Shown one piece after another: positions 8,464 to 16,135 of a DNA stretch of 64,000 nucleotides. The position numbers were made by a program, and so were the translations under genes. The notes under the pieces are model-generated. The model ran no database searches. It saw only the letters and a program-made list of their open reading frames with translations, and had not been told where the DNA came from. Each line of letters opens with the position of its first letter. Position 1 is the first letter of the stretch. This stretch comes from Streptomyces coeruleorubidus (lineage in GTDB: Bacteria; Actinomycetota; Actinomycetes; Streptomycetales; Streptomycetaceae): positions 8,035,001-8,099,000 of the forward strand of contig NZ_CP023694.1 in assembly GCF_008705135.1 (NCBI RefSeq). The letters are read 5' to 3'.

Positions 8464-9815
8464 TCCGCGACACCGCAGCCAGGAGCGCGCCCCGCGACAC
8501 CGTGGCCGGGCGCGTGGCCCGCAAGGCGGCAGGCAGGGGCGCGACGCGCGTCCGCGCCCTGGCCCTGACCGCCGCGGCCGTCGCCGCGTCCCTGGTCGCC
8601 GTCCCGGCCCAGGCCGCCACCGACTCCCCGCCCCGCACCGGCTTCGAGCAGACGAACGGCGCCCGCTGGACCACCCAGCCCGAGGAACAGGACTTCCTCA
8701 ACGCCGTCGATCGGTCGAGCAGCCGCGTCTCCATGACCCGCTTCGGTACGACGAAGCAGGGCCGCCCGCTTCAGCTGGTCCGCATCGGCACCCACCCGAC
8801 GCCCAACAAGGTGCTGCTCGTGTGCAGCCAGCACGGCGACGAGCCCTCCGGCCGCGAGGCCTGTCTGACCACCATCCGCGACCTCGCGTACGCCCGTGAC
8901 AGCCGCACCCGGCGCTTCCTGGACCGCACCACGGTCCTCGTCGTGCCCACCGCCAACCCCGACGGCCGGGCCGCCGACACCCGGGGCAACAGCGACGGCG
9001 TGGACATCAACCGCGACCACCTGGCGCTCCGGACCGCCGAAGGCCGTGCGCTGGCGAAGCTCCTCCGCGACCAGCGTCCCGACCTCGTCTACGACCTGCA
9101 CGAGTACGGCGCCACACCCCCGTACTACGACAAGGACCTCTTCGACCTGTGGCCGCGCAACCTCAACACCCATGAGGCGGTCCACGACGAGGCGAAGACC
9201 CTCTCCGAGAAGTACGTCCGCCCCGCGGCGCAGCGGGCCGGCCACTCGACCGGCACCTACGGCATCTGGACCGACCCCGAGACCGGCGAGCCGGTCAAAC
9301 AGGTCGCCGGAGACGGCCAGGAGCGCATTTTGCGCAATATGTCCGGCACCAAGCATGGCATCGGGCTGCTCATCGAGAGCCGCGTGGACCCGCTCACCGA
9401 GGCCGAGAAGGCGGACGAGGCGCTGAACAACCGCCGCCGTGTCACCTCCCAACTGGACGCACTGGGAGGCCTGTTCGGATACGTCGACCAGCGCCGCGGC
9501 GCGGTCGAGGCGGCGACGGGCAGGGCCCGGCTCGCGGGCTACGTCACCACCGGCCCCGTGTACGTCGGAGGCGCCGACAACGACTCGCCCGAACCGGCCG
9601 AGGTGATCCAGAACCCGCCCTGCGGTTACCGGCTCACGGCCGCGCAGTACGCCGAGGTGGGAGACGAACTCGCGCTGCACGGTGTGCGCGTACGCCGGGA
9701 CGCGGAGGGCGTGCTCGTACCCCTGCGCCAGTCCCTGCGGGCGCTCGTGCCGCTGCTGCTCGACGAGCGCGGAACGTACCACCTGACGGCAGGGAATCCG
9801 GAAACGCAATGTTGA
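8460..9815 (+). CDS. secreted M14-family zinc carboxypeptidase
   Basis: A 451-residue metallocarboxypeptidase with a long twin-arginine-like or Sec leader ending near residue 50 (VPAQAA). Zinc ligands appear in SQHGDEPSGRE near residue 124. Other family features are NPDGRAADTRGNSDGVDINRD near 160 and the later DLHEYGATP near 213. GTG 8460 overlaps the stop of the S15 gene (GTGA) and has GGAGGG 6 nt upstream. Together with the S15 enzyme it would trim exported peptides from both ends. A hairpin follows the gene. Confidence 0.92.
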   Translation: MIRDTAARSAPRDTVAGRVARKAAGRGATRVRALALTAAAVAASLVAVPAQAATDSPPRTGFEQTNGARWTTQPEEQDFLNAVDRSSSRVSMTRFGTTKQGRPLQLVRIGTHPTPNKVLLVCSQHGDEPSGREACLTTIRDLAYARDSRTRRFLDRTTVLVVPTANPDGRAADTRGNSDGVDINRDHLALRTAEGRALAKLLRDQRPDLVYDLHEYGATPPYYDKDLFDLWPRNLNTHEAVHDEAKTLSEKYVRPAAQRAGHSTGTYGIWTDPETGEPVKQVAGDGQERILRNMSGTKHGIGLLIESRVDPLTEAEKADEALNNRRRVTSQLDALGGLFGYVDQRRGAVEAATGRARLAGYVTTGPVYVGGADNDSPEPAEVIQNPPCGYRLTAAQYAEVGDELALHGVRVRRDAEGVLVPLRQSLRALVPLLLDERGTYHLTAGNPETQC

Positions 9816-9844
9816 GGGGGGTGAAATTGCGCCACACGTGGTAG

Positions 9845-9879
9845 GGGCGTACGGAGGACTTACGTTCCTCCTACGTCCC
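9845..9879 (+). terminator. imperfect hairpin between peptidase operon and BCCT gene
   Basis: A 14-nt left arm (9845-9858) pairs with 9866-9879 apart from one bulge on each side, around a 7-nt loop. There is no T-run, which is common in Streptomyces. It ends 17 bp before the BCCT start, so it could also act as a leader hairpin for that gene. Confidence 0.45.
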
Positions 9880-9896
9880 GATGAAAGGTGCCGCCT

Positions 9897-11621
9897 GTGA
9901 CGCACGACCGACCAAGTGAGAGCGATCACCAAGAGGGGCCCGCGCTTCCGGGTTCGGAAGCGGGCCTCCCCGGTCAGGAACGCCCTAAAACCGACCGTAT
10001 TGTCTTCGGGGTCACGGCCGTGCTCACCCTCGCCTTCGTGGTCTGGGGAGCCGCGGCTACCGACTCGCTCGAAGACGTCTCCACCAGCATGCTCGGCGGG
10101 CTGATGCACAACGGCGGCTGGGCGTTCATGCTCGCGGCCTCCGGCTTCGTCGTGTTCGCCCTGTGGCTCGCGATCAGCCGCTACGGCCGTATCCATCTCG
10201 GTGCGGAGGGCGAAGAACCCGAGTTCCGCACGGTGTCCTGGGTCGCGATGATGTTCAGCGCGGGCATGGGCATCGGCCTGATGTTCTACGGCGTGAGCGA
10301 GCCGCTGTCGCACTACGGCACGCCCCCGCCGGGCACGAACCCGGCCGACTCGGGTGACCGCATGGAGACGGCCATGGCCACCACCCTGTTCCACTGGACG
10401 CTCCACCCATGGGCGATCTACGCGGTGGTCGGCCTCGCCATCGCCTACAGCACCTTCCGCCGGCGGCGCCGCCAGACCATCAGCGCCGTCTTCACCCCGC
10501 TCATCGGCACGAAGAACGCCAACGGCGGCATCGGCCGGGCCATCGACATCCTCGCGATCATCGCGACCGTCTTCGGCTCCGCCGCCTCGCTGGGTCTCGG
10601 CGCGCTCCAGATCGGCTCCGGTGTGCAGGAGCTGAAGTGGATGGACAAGGTGAGCACCGGGCTGCTCGTCACGATCATCGCGGTGTTGACCCTGGCCTTC
10701 GTCGCGTCCGCGATCTCGGGTGTGGAGAAGGGCATCCAGTGGCTGTCCAACACCAACATGGTGCTGGCGCTCGTGCTCGCCCTGTTCGTGTTCGTGGCCG
10801 GCCCGACCATCATCGTCCTCGACCTGCTGCCCACCTCCGTCTTCGCCTACCTCGGCGACCTGCCCCAGCTGGCCGGCCGGACCGAGGCGAGCGGTGGCGA
10901 GGGTGTCGCCGACTGGCTGAGCAGCTGGACGGTCTTCTACTGGGCGTGGTGGATCTCCTGGACGCCCTTCGTCGGCATGTTCATCGCCCGCATCAGCCGG
11001 GGCCGCACGATCCGCCAGTTCGTCGGCGGTGTCATCCTCGTGCCCAGCACCGTCAGCCTGATCTGGTTCGCGATCTTCGGAGGCTCGGCGATGAAGATGC
11101 AGGAGCAGGGGCAGCTCGGCAAGGAGGCCACCCCGGAGGGGCAGCTCTTCGGTGTGCTCCAGCAGTTCCCCGTCGCGACCGCCACGAGCCTGCTCGTGAT
11201 GGTCCTCGTCGGCATCTTCTTCGTCTCGGGCGCCGACGCGGCCTCGATCGTCATGGGCACCCTGTCGCAGAAGGGCGCGCTCGAACCGGGCCGGTTCGTG
11301 GTGGTGTTCTGGGGCGTGGTCACCGGTGCGGTGGCCGCGATCATGCTCCTGGTCGGCAGTGGCCAGGGCGACGCGCTGACCGGTCTGCAGAACCTCACGA
11401 TCCTCGCGGCGGCGCCGTTCGTCATCGTGATGATCTTCATGTGTATCGCCCTGATGCGCGACCTTCGCCGCGACCCGGTGATCGTGCGTGAGCAGATGGG
11501 GTCCGAGGCCGTCGAAATGGCCGTCATGGAAGGCCACAAGAAGTACGACGGCGAGTTCGAGTTCCGCGTCGGCCCGGGCCGCGGCCCGGACGTGGAGGGA
11601 GACCCGATCGGCAAGCACTGA
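9897..11621 (+). CDS. BCCT-family transporter (betaine/choline/carnitine type)
   Basis: A 574-residue secondary transporter with about 12 membrane segments. The family's glycine-rich helix is visible as MMFSAGMGIGLMFYGVSEPLSHY near residue 118, and the tryptophan-rich signature as WTVFYWAWWISWTPFVGMFIARISRGRTIR near residue 343. It should import glycine betaine, choline or a related compound, usually for osmoprotection. GTG 9897 has AAAGG 8 nt upstream and is preferred over GTG 9888. Neighbouring genes do not reveal the substrate. A strong terminator follows. Confidence 0.9.
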   Translation: MTHDRPSESDHQEGPALPGSEAGLPGQERPKTDRIVFGVTAVLTLAFVVWGAAATDSLEDVSTSMLGGLMHNGGWAFMLAASGFVVFALWLAISRYGRIHLGAEGEEPEFRTVSWVAMMFSAGMGIGLMFYGVSEPLSHYGTPPPGTNPADSGDRMETAMATTLFHWTLHPWAIYAVVGLAIAYSTFRRRRRQTISAVFTPLIGTKNANGGIGRAIDILAIIATVFGSAASLGLGALQIGSGVQELKWMDKVSTGLLVTIIAVLTLAFVASAISGVEKGIQWLSNTNMVLALVLALFVFVAGPTIIVLDLLPTSVFAYLGDLPQLAGRTEASGGEGVADWLSSWTVFYWAWWISWTPFVGMFIARISRGRTIRQFVGGVILVPSTVSLIWFAIFGGSAMKMQEQGQLGKEATPEGQLFGVLQQFPVATATSLLVMVLVGIFFVSGADAASIVMGTLSQKGALEPGRFVVVFWGVVTGAVAAIMLLVGSGQGDALTGLQNLTILAAAPFVIVMIFMCIALMRDLRRDPVIVREQMGSEAVEMAVMEGHKKYDGEFEFRVGPGRGPDVEGDPIGKH

Positions 11622-11637
11622 CCCGACCGCCCCAGCC

Positions 11638-11679
11638 GCTTGACCTCGACGCCCTCGGCCGGGGGCGTCGAGGTCAAGC
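11638..11679. terminator. strong bidirectional hairpin terminator
   Basis: A perfect 17-bp stem (left arm 11638-11654, right arm 11663-11679) around an 8-nt loop. It lies between the convergent ends of the BCCT gene and the D-amino acid oxidase gene and can serve both. Confidence 0.9.
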
Positions 11680-11725
11680 AGGCCACGTCAAGCAGCCCAG
11701 TCCCGGCAGCTCACGGCAGGCGGTC

Positions 11726-12673
11726 CTAGCCGACCAGCCGGGCCGCCTCCTCCGCGCACCCCCAGGCCACCGTCACACCCGCACCACCATGGCCGTAGTT
11801 GTGGATCAACAGGCGGCCGTCCGGCAGGGTGTCGCGCTCCAGGCGGACGGCCGGGCGGGTGGGGCGCAGTCCCACCCGGTGTTCCAGTACGCGCGCCCCG
11901 GCGATCTCCGGCCGCAGGGCCGCGCAGCGGCGGATGATCGCCTCGGCCGCCGCCGGGTCGGGTTCCAGCGACCACGCGTCCTCCTCCGCCGTACCGCCGA
12001 GGACGAGCCCGCCCGGCTGCGGAAACATGTACGCGTGCTCCCCGGCCGCGTCGGTGGAGACCAGCCAGGTGTCGATCCCGGGGTTCTCCACGACGACCAG
12101 CTGCCCGCGCACGGGCCGCACGGACGGATCCGGCACGAGCTCCCGCGCGGCGAGCCCCGTGCAGTTGATCACGACCGGCGCGTCGGCCTCGGCCAGCCCG
12201 GACACCGTACGAGCCTCGACCACACCGCCAGCCGCCGCCAACCTTTCCCGCAGCCACGGCAGATGGGCCGGCATGTCGATGAGCGGCAACCGGGCCCGGA
12301 TCCCCGACCCCGCGTACTCCCCGGCCGTGGCCGCCCGCAGCTCCGGCATCCGTTCCGCCAGCGACGCGTCGACCTCGTCGAGACGCGTCTCGCCCAGCAC
12401 CCCTTCGACCAGGCGTACGCCGCTCGCCCCGGACCGCGCGGCCAGCTCCTCGTACACCTCGAGCGACCGCAGCGCCCACACCCGCGCCAGCGCGATCGGC
12501 TCGATCCGGTACGGCCACCACAGCGCACCCGCGACCGCTGACGTGGTCGCCTCGACGGGGTCCCGCGTCCACAGCCGTACCCGCCGCCCCCGCTCGGCGA
12601 GAACCACCGCGGTCGTCAGCCCGACCACGCCGCCACCGACCACCACGATCTCGCCACCGCGCTCACCCGTCAT
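11726..12673 (-). CDS. D-amino acid oxidase
   Basis: A 315-residue FAD enzyme that oxidises D-amino acids to keto acids, ammonia and peroxide. The N-terminal dinucleotide fold is IVVVGGGVVGLTTAVVLAERG at residues 9-29. Also typical of DAAO are VINCTGLAARELVPD (~168), RPVRGQLVVVENP, the GLRPTRPAVRLE block (~268) and the C-terminal HNYGHGGAGVTVAWG signature near residue 292. Starts at ATG 12673, divergent from the conserved hypothetical at 12740. The role is probably D-amino-acid catabolism, perhaps of peptidoglycan-derived D-residues, which would fit the peptidases nearby (inference). Confidence 0.93.
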   Translation of the reverse strand: MTGERGGEIVVVGGGVVGLTTAVVLAERGRRVRLWTRDPVEATTSAVAGALWWPYRIEPIALARVWALRSLEVYEELAARSGASGVRLVEGVLGETRLDEVDASLAERMPELRAATAGEYAGSGIRARLPLIDMPAHLPWLRERLAAAGGVVEARTVSGLAEADAPVVINCTGLAARELVPDPSVRPVRGQLVVVENPGIDTWLVSTDAAGEHAYMFPQPGGLVLGGTAEEDAWSLEPDPAAAEAIIRRCAALRPEIAGARVLEHRVGLRPTRPAVRLERDTLPDGRLLIHNYGHGGAGVTVAWGCAEEAARLVG

Positions 12674-12739
12674 GCCCGGACCGTAGCGGAATGTGTCATG
12701 CCGTGCTCACATCACGCGCAGTATGGGAATACTCACAGC

Positions 12740-13762
12740 ATGTGTGCCGAGTACACGACCTTCGGCCTGGCACCCGCGATGCGGGCCGGCGGCGTCCTCA
12801 CAGACGGTGGTTACCAGGTCCACCGGGACTTCGTGGACTTCATCGTCGACGGACGCCCGCTGCTGTTCCGGCTCTCCGACCTCGACGCGGTCTCCCCGCT
12901 CGCCTCCGACGTACCACCCTCGATCTTCACCGCGCAGGTCCGCAGCCTGCTCCTGGAGAGCCCCGCACCGCTGCCCGGCGGCCGCTACGTCGTCTACGGC
13001 TGCCCCGAGTGCGAGGACCTGGCCTGCGGCGCCGTCACCGCGGTCATCCGCCGGGACGGCGAGGACTTCATCTGGCGGGACTTCGCCTGGCAGACCGACG
13101 AACACGCCGATCTGGAGCTCAACGGCTACCACGGCATCGGCCCGTTCCGCTTCCGCGGCGCCGAGTACCGCGCGGCGCTGAGCGCCCTGCTGAACGGCTC
13201 CGCCCCCGACACCCGCCGCCGCGTCCTGCTGATCGGCGCCCGCGTCGCCGTCCCGGCCAAGCTCGCCGCGGCCCTGCGCACCATCGGCGTCGGCGCCGAC
13301 ATCGCCCACGACGCCGACCACGTGCCCGCCGACGAACTGCGCGGCTACGGCGCGGTCGCCTTCGGCCGCGGGACCGACGAGCGGGAACGTGCCGCCGTCC
13401 GCCGCGCCTTCGAACGTGCCGAGGTCCCCGTCGCCTACGTCGACGGCCTCGCCCCGATCGTCCCCCTCCTCGTCGCCCAGATCGAACACGCCCTGGACCG
13501 CAGCCCACTGGAGCTGCGCCGCCTCACCGGCCTGACCGCCACCGACGGCGAGGCCGACGTCGAGGTCACCTCCGCCTGCCGGGTCACCCTCACCGCGTAC
13601 CGCCTCGACCGGCTCTCCCGCACCCACACCCACGAGATCTTCGACGGCGTCCTGGAACCGGGCCGCCACCGCATCGCCCTCGACACCAAGGCGGTGAAGG
13701 GGCGGTCCTTCCTGGTGGCGCGCACCGCCACCAGCGTGCTGGTGACAGCCGTGACCTCCTGA
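12740..13762 (+). CDS. conserved hypothetical protein (Streptomyces type)
   Basis: A 340-residue protein I do not recognise beyond being a conserved streptomycete protein, sometimes labelled an oxidoreductase. The N-terminal ~150 residues contain a paired-cysteine segment, YGCPECEDLACGAVTAV, near residue 92. The middle (RRVLLIGARVAVPAKLAAALR) resembles a nucleotide-fold strand-turn-helix, but without a clear GxGxxG. No signal peptide or membrane segment is evident. ATG 12740 was chosen because CAEYTTFGLAP looks like a natural start; an in-frame ATG at 12698 is possible. Function unknown; the cysteines suggest metal or redox chemistry. Confidence 0.75.
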   Translation: MCAEYTTFGLAPAMRAGGVLTDGGYQVHRDFVDFIVDGRPLLFRLSDLDAVSPLASDVPPSIFTAQVRSLLLESPAPLPGGRYVVYGCPECEDLACGAVTAVIRRDGEDFIWRDFAWQTDEHADLELNGYHGIGPFRFRGAEYRAALSALLNGSAPDTRRRVLLIGARVAVPAKLAAALRTIGVGADIAHDADHVPADELRGYGAVAFGRGTDERERAAVRRAFERAEVPVAYVDGLAPIVPLLVAQIEHALDRSPLELRRLTGLTATDGEADVEVTSACRVTLTAYRLDRLSRTHTHEIFDGVLEPGRHRIALDTKAVKGRSFLVARTATSVLVTAVTS

Positions 13763-13808
13763 AACCCAGCCGCGGACCGCCCGGGACGGCCGTTAGGATC
13801 GCGGTCTG

Positions 13809-15449
13809 ATGACTGCCACCCTCGTCGCCAAGAACCTCGCCGCCGGCCACGGCGACCGCTCCCTGTTCACCGGACTCGACCTCGTCGTCGCGCCCGGCGA
13901 CGTGATCGGCCTGGTCGGAGCCAACGGCGCCGGCAAGTCCACCCTGCTCAGGATGCTCGCCGGACTCACCGCCCCCGAGCAGGGCGAGCTGCGCCTGTCC
14001 CCGCCGACCGCCACCGTCGGCCATCTGCCGCAGGAGCCGGACCGCCGCCCCGGCGAGACCGTACGGGCGTTCCTGGCCCGTCGCACCGGCGTCGCCGAGG
14101 CCCAGCGCACCATGGACGAGGCGACCCAGGCCCTGGTCGACGGGGCGCCCGGCGCCGACGACGCCTACGCCACGAGCCTGGAGCGCTGGCTCGGACTCGG
14201 CGGCGCCGACCTCGACGAACGTGCCGAGGAGGTCGCCGACTCGCTGGGCCTCGCGGTCGATCTGGACCAGTTGATGACGTCGTTGTCCGGCGGCCAGGCC
14301 GCCCGGGCCGGCCTCGCCTCCCTGCTCCTGTCCCGCTACGACGTCTTCCTCCTGGACGAGCCCACCAACGACCTCGACCTCGACGGGCTGGAGCGCCTCG
14401 AACGCTTCGTGAGCGGCCTGCGCGCCGGGACGGTGGTCGTCAGCCACGACCGCGAGTTCCTCACCCGCACCGTCACCAAGGTCCTCGAACTCGACCTCGC
14501 CCAGCGGCGGATCAACCTCTACGGCGGTGGCTACGAGGCCTACCTGGAGGAGCGGGAGGTCGCCCGCAGGCACGCCCGCGACGAGTTCGAGGAGTACGCC
14601 GACAAGAAGTCGGCCCTCCAGGACCGCGCGCAGATGCAGCGCTCCTGGATGGACAAGGGCGTGAAGAACGCGCGCCGCAAGGCGGGCAACGACAACGACA
14701 AGATCGGCCGCAAGTTCCGCAGCGAGGCCAGCGAGAAACAGGCCGCCAAGGCCCGGCAGACCCAGCGCATGATCGAGCGGCTGGACGTCGTCGAGGAGCC
14801 CCGCAAGGAGTGGGAGCTGCGCATGGAGATCGCGTCGGCCCCGCGCTCGGGCGCCGTCGTCGCGACCCTGCGGGACGCCGAGGTGCGTCGCGGCGGCTTC
14901 GTGCTCGGCCCGGTGTCCCTCCAGATCGACTGGGCGGACCGGGTGGCGGTGACGGGCGCGAACGGCGCCGGCAAGTCCACCCTGCTCGCCGCCCTGCTCG
15001 GCCGTGTCCCGCTCGACGCCGGGCACGCGGCGCTCGGCTCGGGCGTCCTGCTCGGCGAGGTCGACCAGGCCCGCAAGCTATTCCACGGCCAGGAGCCCCT
15101 GATGGACGCCTTCCGCGCGGCCGTCCCGGACACCGAACCGGCCGAGGTCCGCACCCTCCTGGCCAAGTTCGGCCTCAAGGCGGACCACGTCCTGCGCCCC
15201 GCGGCGACCCTCTCCCCGGGCGAGCGCACCAGAGCCGCCCTGGCACTGCTCCAGGGCCGGGGCGTCAACCTCCTGGTCCTCGACGAGCCGACCAACCACC
15301 TCGACCTGCCCGCCATCGAGCAGTTGGAGTCGGCCCTCGACGCCTACGAGGGCACCCTCCTGCTGGTCACCCACGACCGCCGCATGCTCGACGCCGTACA
15401 CGTCACGCGCCGCCTCGAGGTGGCGGCCGGCAAGGTGACCGAGCGCTAA
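13809..15449 (+). CDS. ABC-F family ATPase
   Basis: A 546-residue soluble protein with two ATP-binding cassettes and no membrane segments, the architecture of ABC-F translation factors and ribosome-protection proteins. Walker A motifs GANGAGKST lie near residues 37 and 383. The first signature is LSGGQAAR (~160) and the first Walker B is LLDEPTNDLDLDGLERLERF. The second half has LSPGERTRAAL and LVLDEPTNHLDLPAIEQLE. The ~80-residue basic linker between cassettes (~235-320) is typical. It could be a housekeeping factor or confer ribosome protection; sequence alone does not decide. Its stop overlaps the stop of the opposing gene by 3 bp. Confidence 0.92.
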   Translation: MTATLVAKNLAAGHGDRSLFTGLDLVVAPGDVIGLVGANGAGKSTLLRMLAGLTAPEQGELRLSPPTATVGHLPQEPDRRPGETVRAFLARRTGVAEAQRTMDEATQALVDGAPGADDAYATSLERWLGLGGADLDERAEEVADSLGLAVDLDQLMTSLSGGQAARAGLASLLLSRYDVFLLDEPTNDLDLDGLERLERFVSGLRAGTVVVSHDREFLTRTVTKVLELDLAQRRINLYGGGYEAYLEEREVARRHARDEFEEYADKKSALQDRAQMQRSWMDKGVKNARRKAGNDNDKIGRKFRSEASEKQAAKARQTQRMIERLDVVEEPRKEWELRMEIASAPRSGAVVATLRDAEVRRGGFVLGPVSLQIDWADRVAVTGANGAGKSTLLAALLGRVPLDAGHAALGSGVLLGEVDQARKLFHGQEPLMDAFRAAVPDTEPAEVRTLLAKFGLKADHVLRPAATLSPGERTRAALALLQGRGVNLLVLDEPTNHLDLPAIEQLESALDAYEGTLLLVTHDRRMLDAVHVTRRLEVAAGKVTER

Positions 15450-16003
15450 CGAACCGTCAGGCGGGTGGCCAGCGAGGGGTACTCCACGACGTACCCCTCC
15501 TCGTCCATCTCCAGGTCGCTGCGGAAGTCACCGGAGGCATACCGGACCCGCCCCGGGGCGAGGTGGGTGTAGGTCTGCCGGGACGGCCGCACCGCCAGGT
15601 CCGGAACGGACACCCAGGCCATCAGGAACTCCAGCTCGCCCGGCCCCCGATGGAGGCCGTGCCGGAGCACCGGCATGGTGTTGGTGAGCGGACACAGCCC
15701 GAGATCGCAGTCGAGGGCGCCGTCGACGGCGGGGAGGGGGTGGCCGTTCGCGGTCCACCCGCCCCCGCCGTCGTGCCGCAGGTCGAGGACGTGGTCTTGC
15801 GCCTCTGTCTCCACCGTGACGCTCAGTCGCCGGGTCACGAACCCTTCAGCGGTTTCGAGTTCGTAGGAGACCCAGTACGGCTGGGGGACGGTCCCGACGG
15901 CCCGCCCACGCGCCCGCATCACTCCGTCCCCGAGCTCGACCCAAGCGGTCTCGACCCCCCGGCTTGCGGAAACGTCCCAGGTGATGACACGCGAAGCAGA
16001 CAT
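15446..16003 (-). CDS. putative glycolipid-binding protein (PF06475-like)
   Basis: A 185-residue soluble protein resembling the putative glycolipid-binding family. Family features are RVITWDVSASRGVETAWV at the start, a central YWVSYELETAEGFVTRRLSV segment, DGALDCDLGLCPLTNTMPVLRHGL (~105) and a late Y(T)HL-(A)PGRVRYAS segment. The family is predicted to form a beta-rich ligand cavity; ligand and role are unproven. ATG 16003 chosen; GTG 16012 is an alternative. No neighbour suggests its function. Confidence 0.8.
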   Translation of the reverse strand: MSASRVITWDVSASRGVETAWVELGDGVMRARGRAVGTVPQPYWVSYELETAEGFVTRRLSVTVETEAQDHVLDLRHDGGGGWTANGHPLPAVDGALDCDLGLCPLTNTMPVLRHGLHRGPGELEFLMAWVSVPDLAVRPSRQTYTHLAPGRVRYASGDFRSDLEMDEEGYVVEYPSLATRLTVR

Positions 16004-16019
16004 ACCGGCCACTCTAGAT

Positions 16020-16125
16020 CGTGAAGGGCGCGAAGCGCCTCTTCACCAGGGGCGCGGGGCTGCGTTCGATATGCGGCTACCGCCGCCTGGGCGCGACCAG
16101 CCACAACGGACCCGCAGCTCCCCAC
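16020..16125. repeat. Streptomyces-type interspersed intergenic repeat
   Basis: This stretch contains GGGCGCGGGGCTGCG, a GCGG-CTA-CCGC hairpin, then GGGCGCGACCAGCCACAA. I recognise it from memory as a widely dispersed non-coding repeat of Streptomyces genomes. A second small hairpin (GGCGC-GAA-GCGCC, near 16028-16040) precedes it. It fills the gap between tex and the glycolipid-binding gene, both on the minus strand, and may act as a transcript 3' structure. The repeat identification is from memory. Confidence 0.5.
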
Positions 16126-16135
16126 AGCCGAACGG

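Noticed and set aside
8436..11618. Very long minus-strand open frame (over 1000 codons) across the M14 and BCCT genes
   Set aside because: It is antisense to two clearly recognisable genes and its translation is a repetitive Asp/His/Arg/Gly-rich string typical of high-GC shadow frames.
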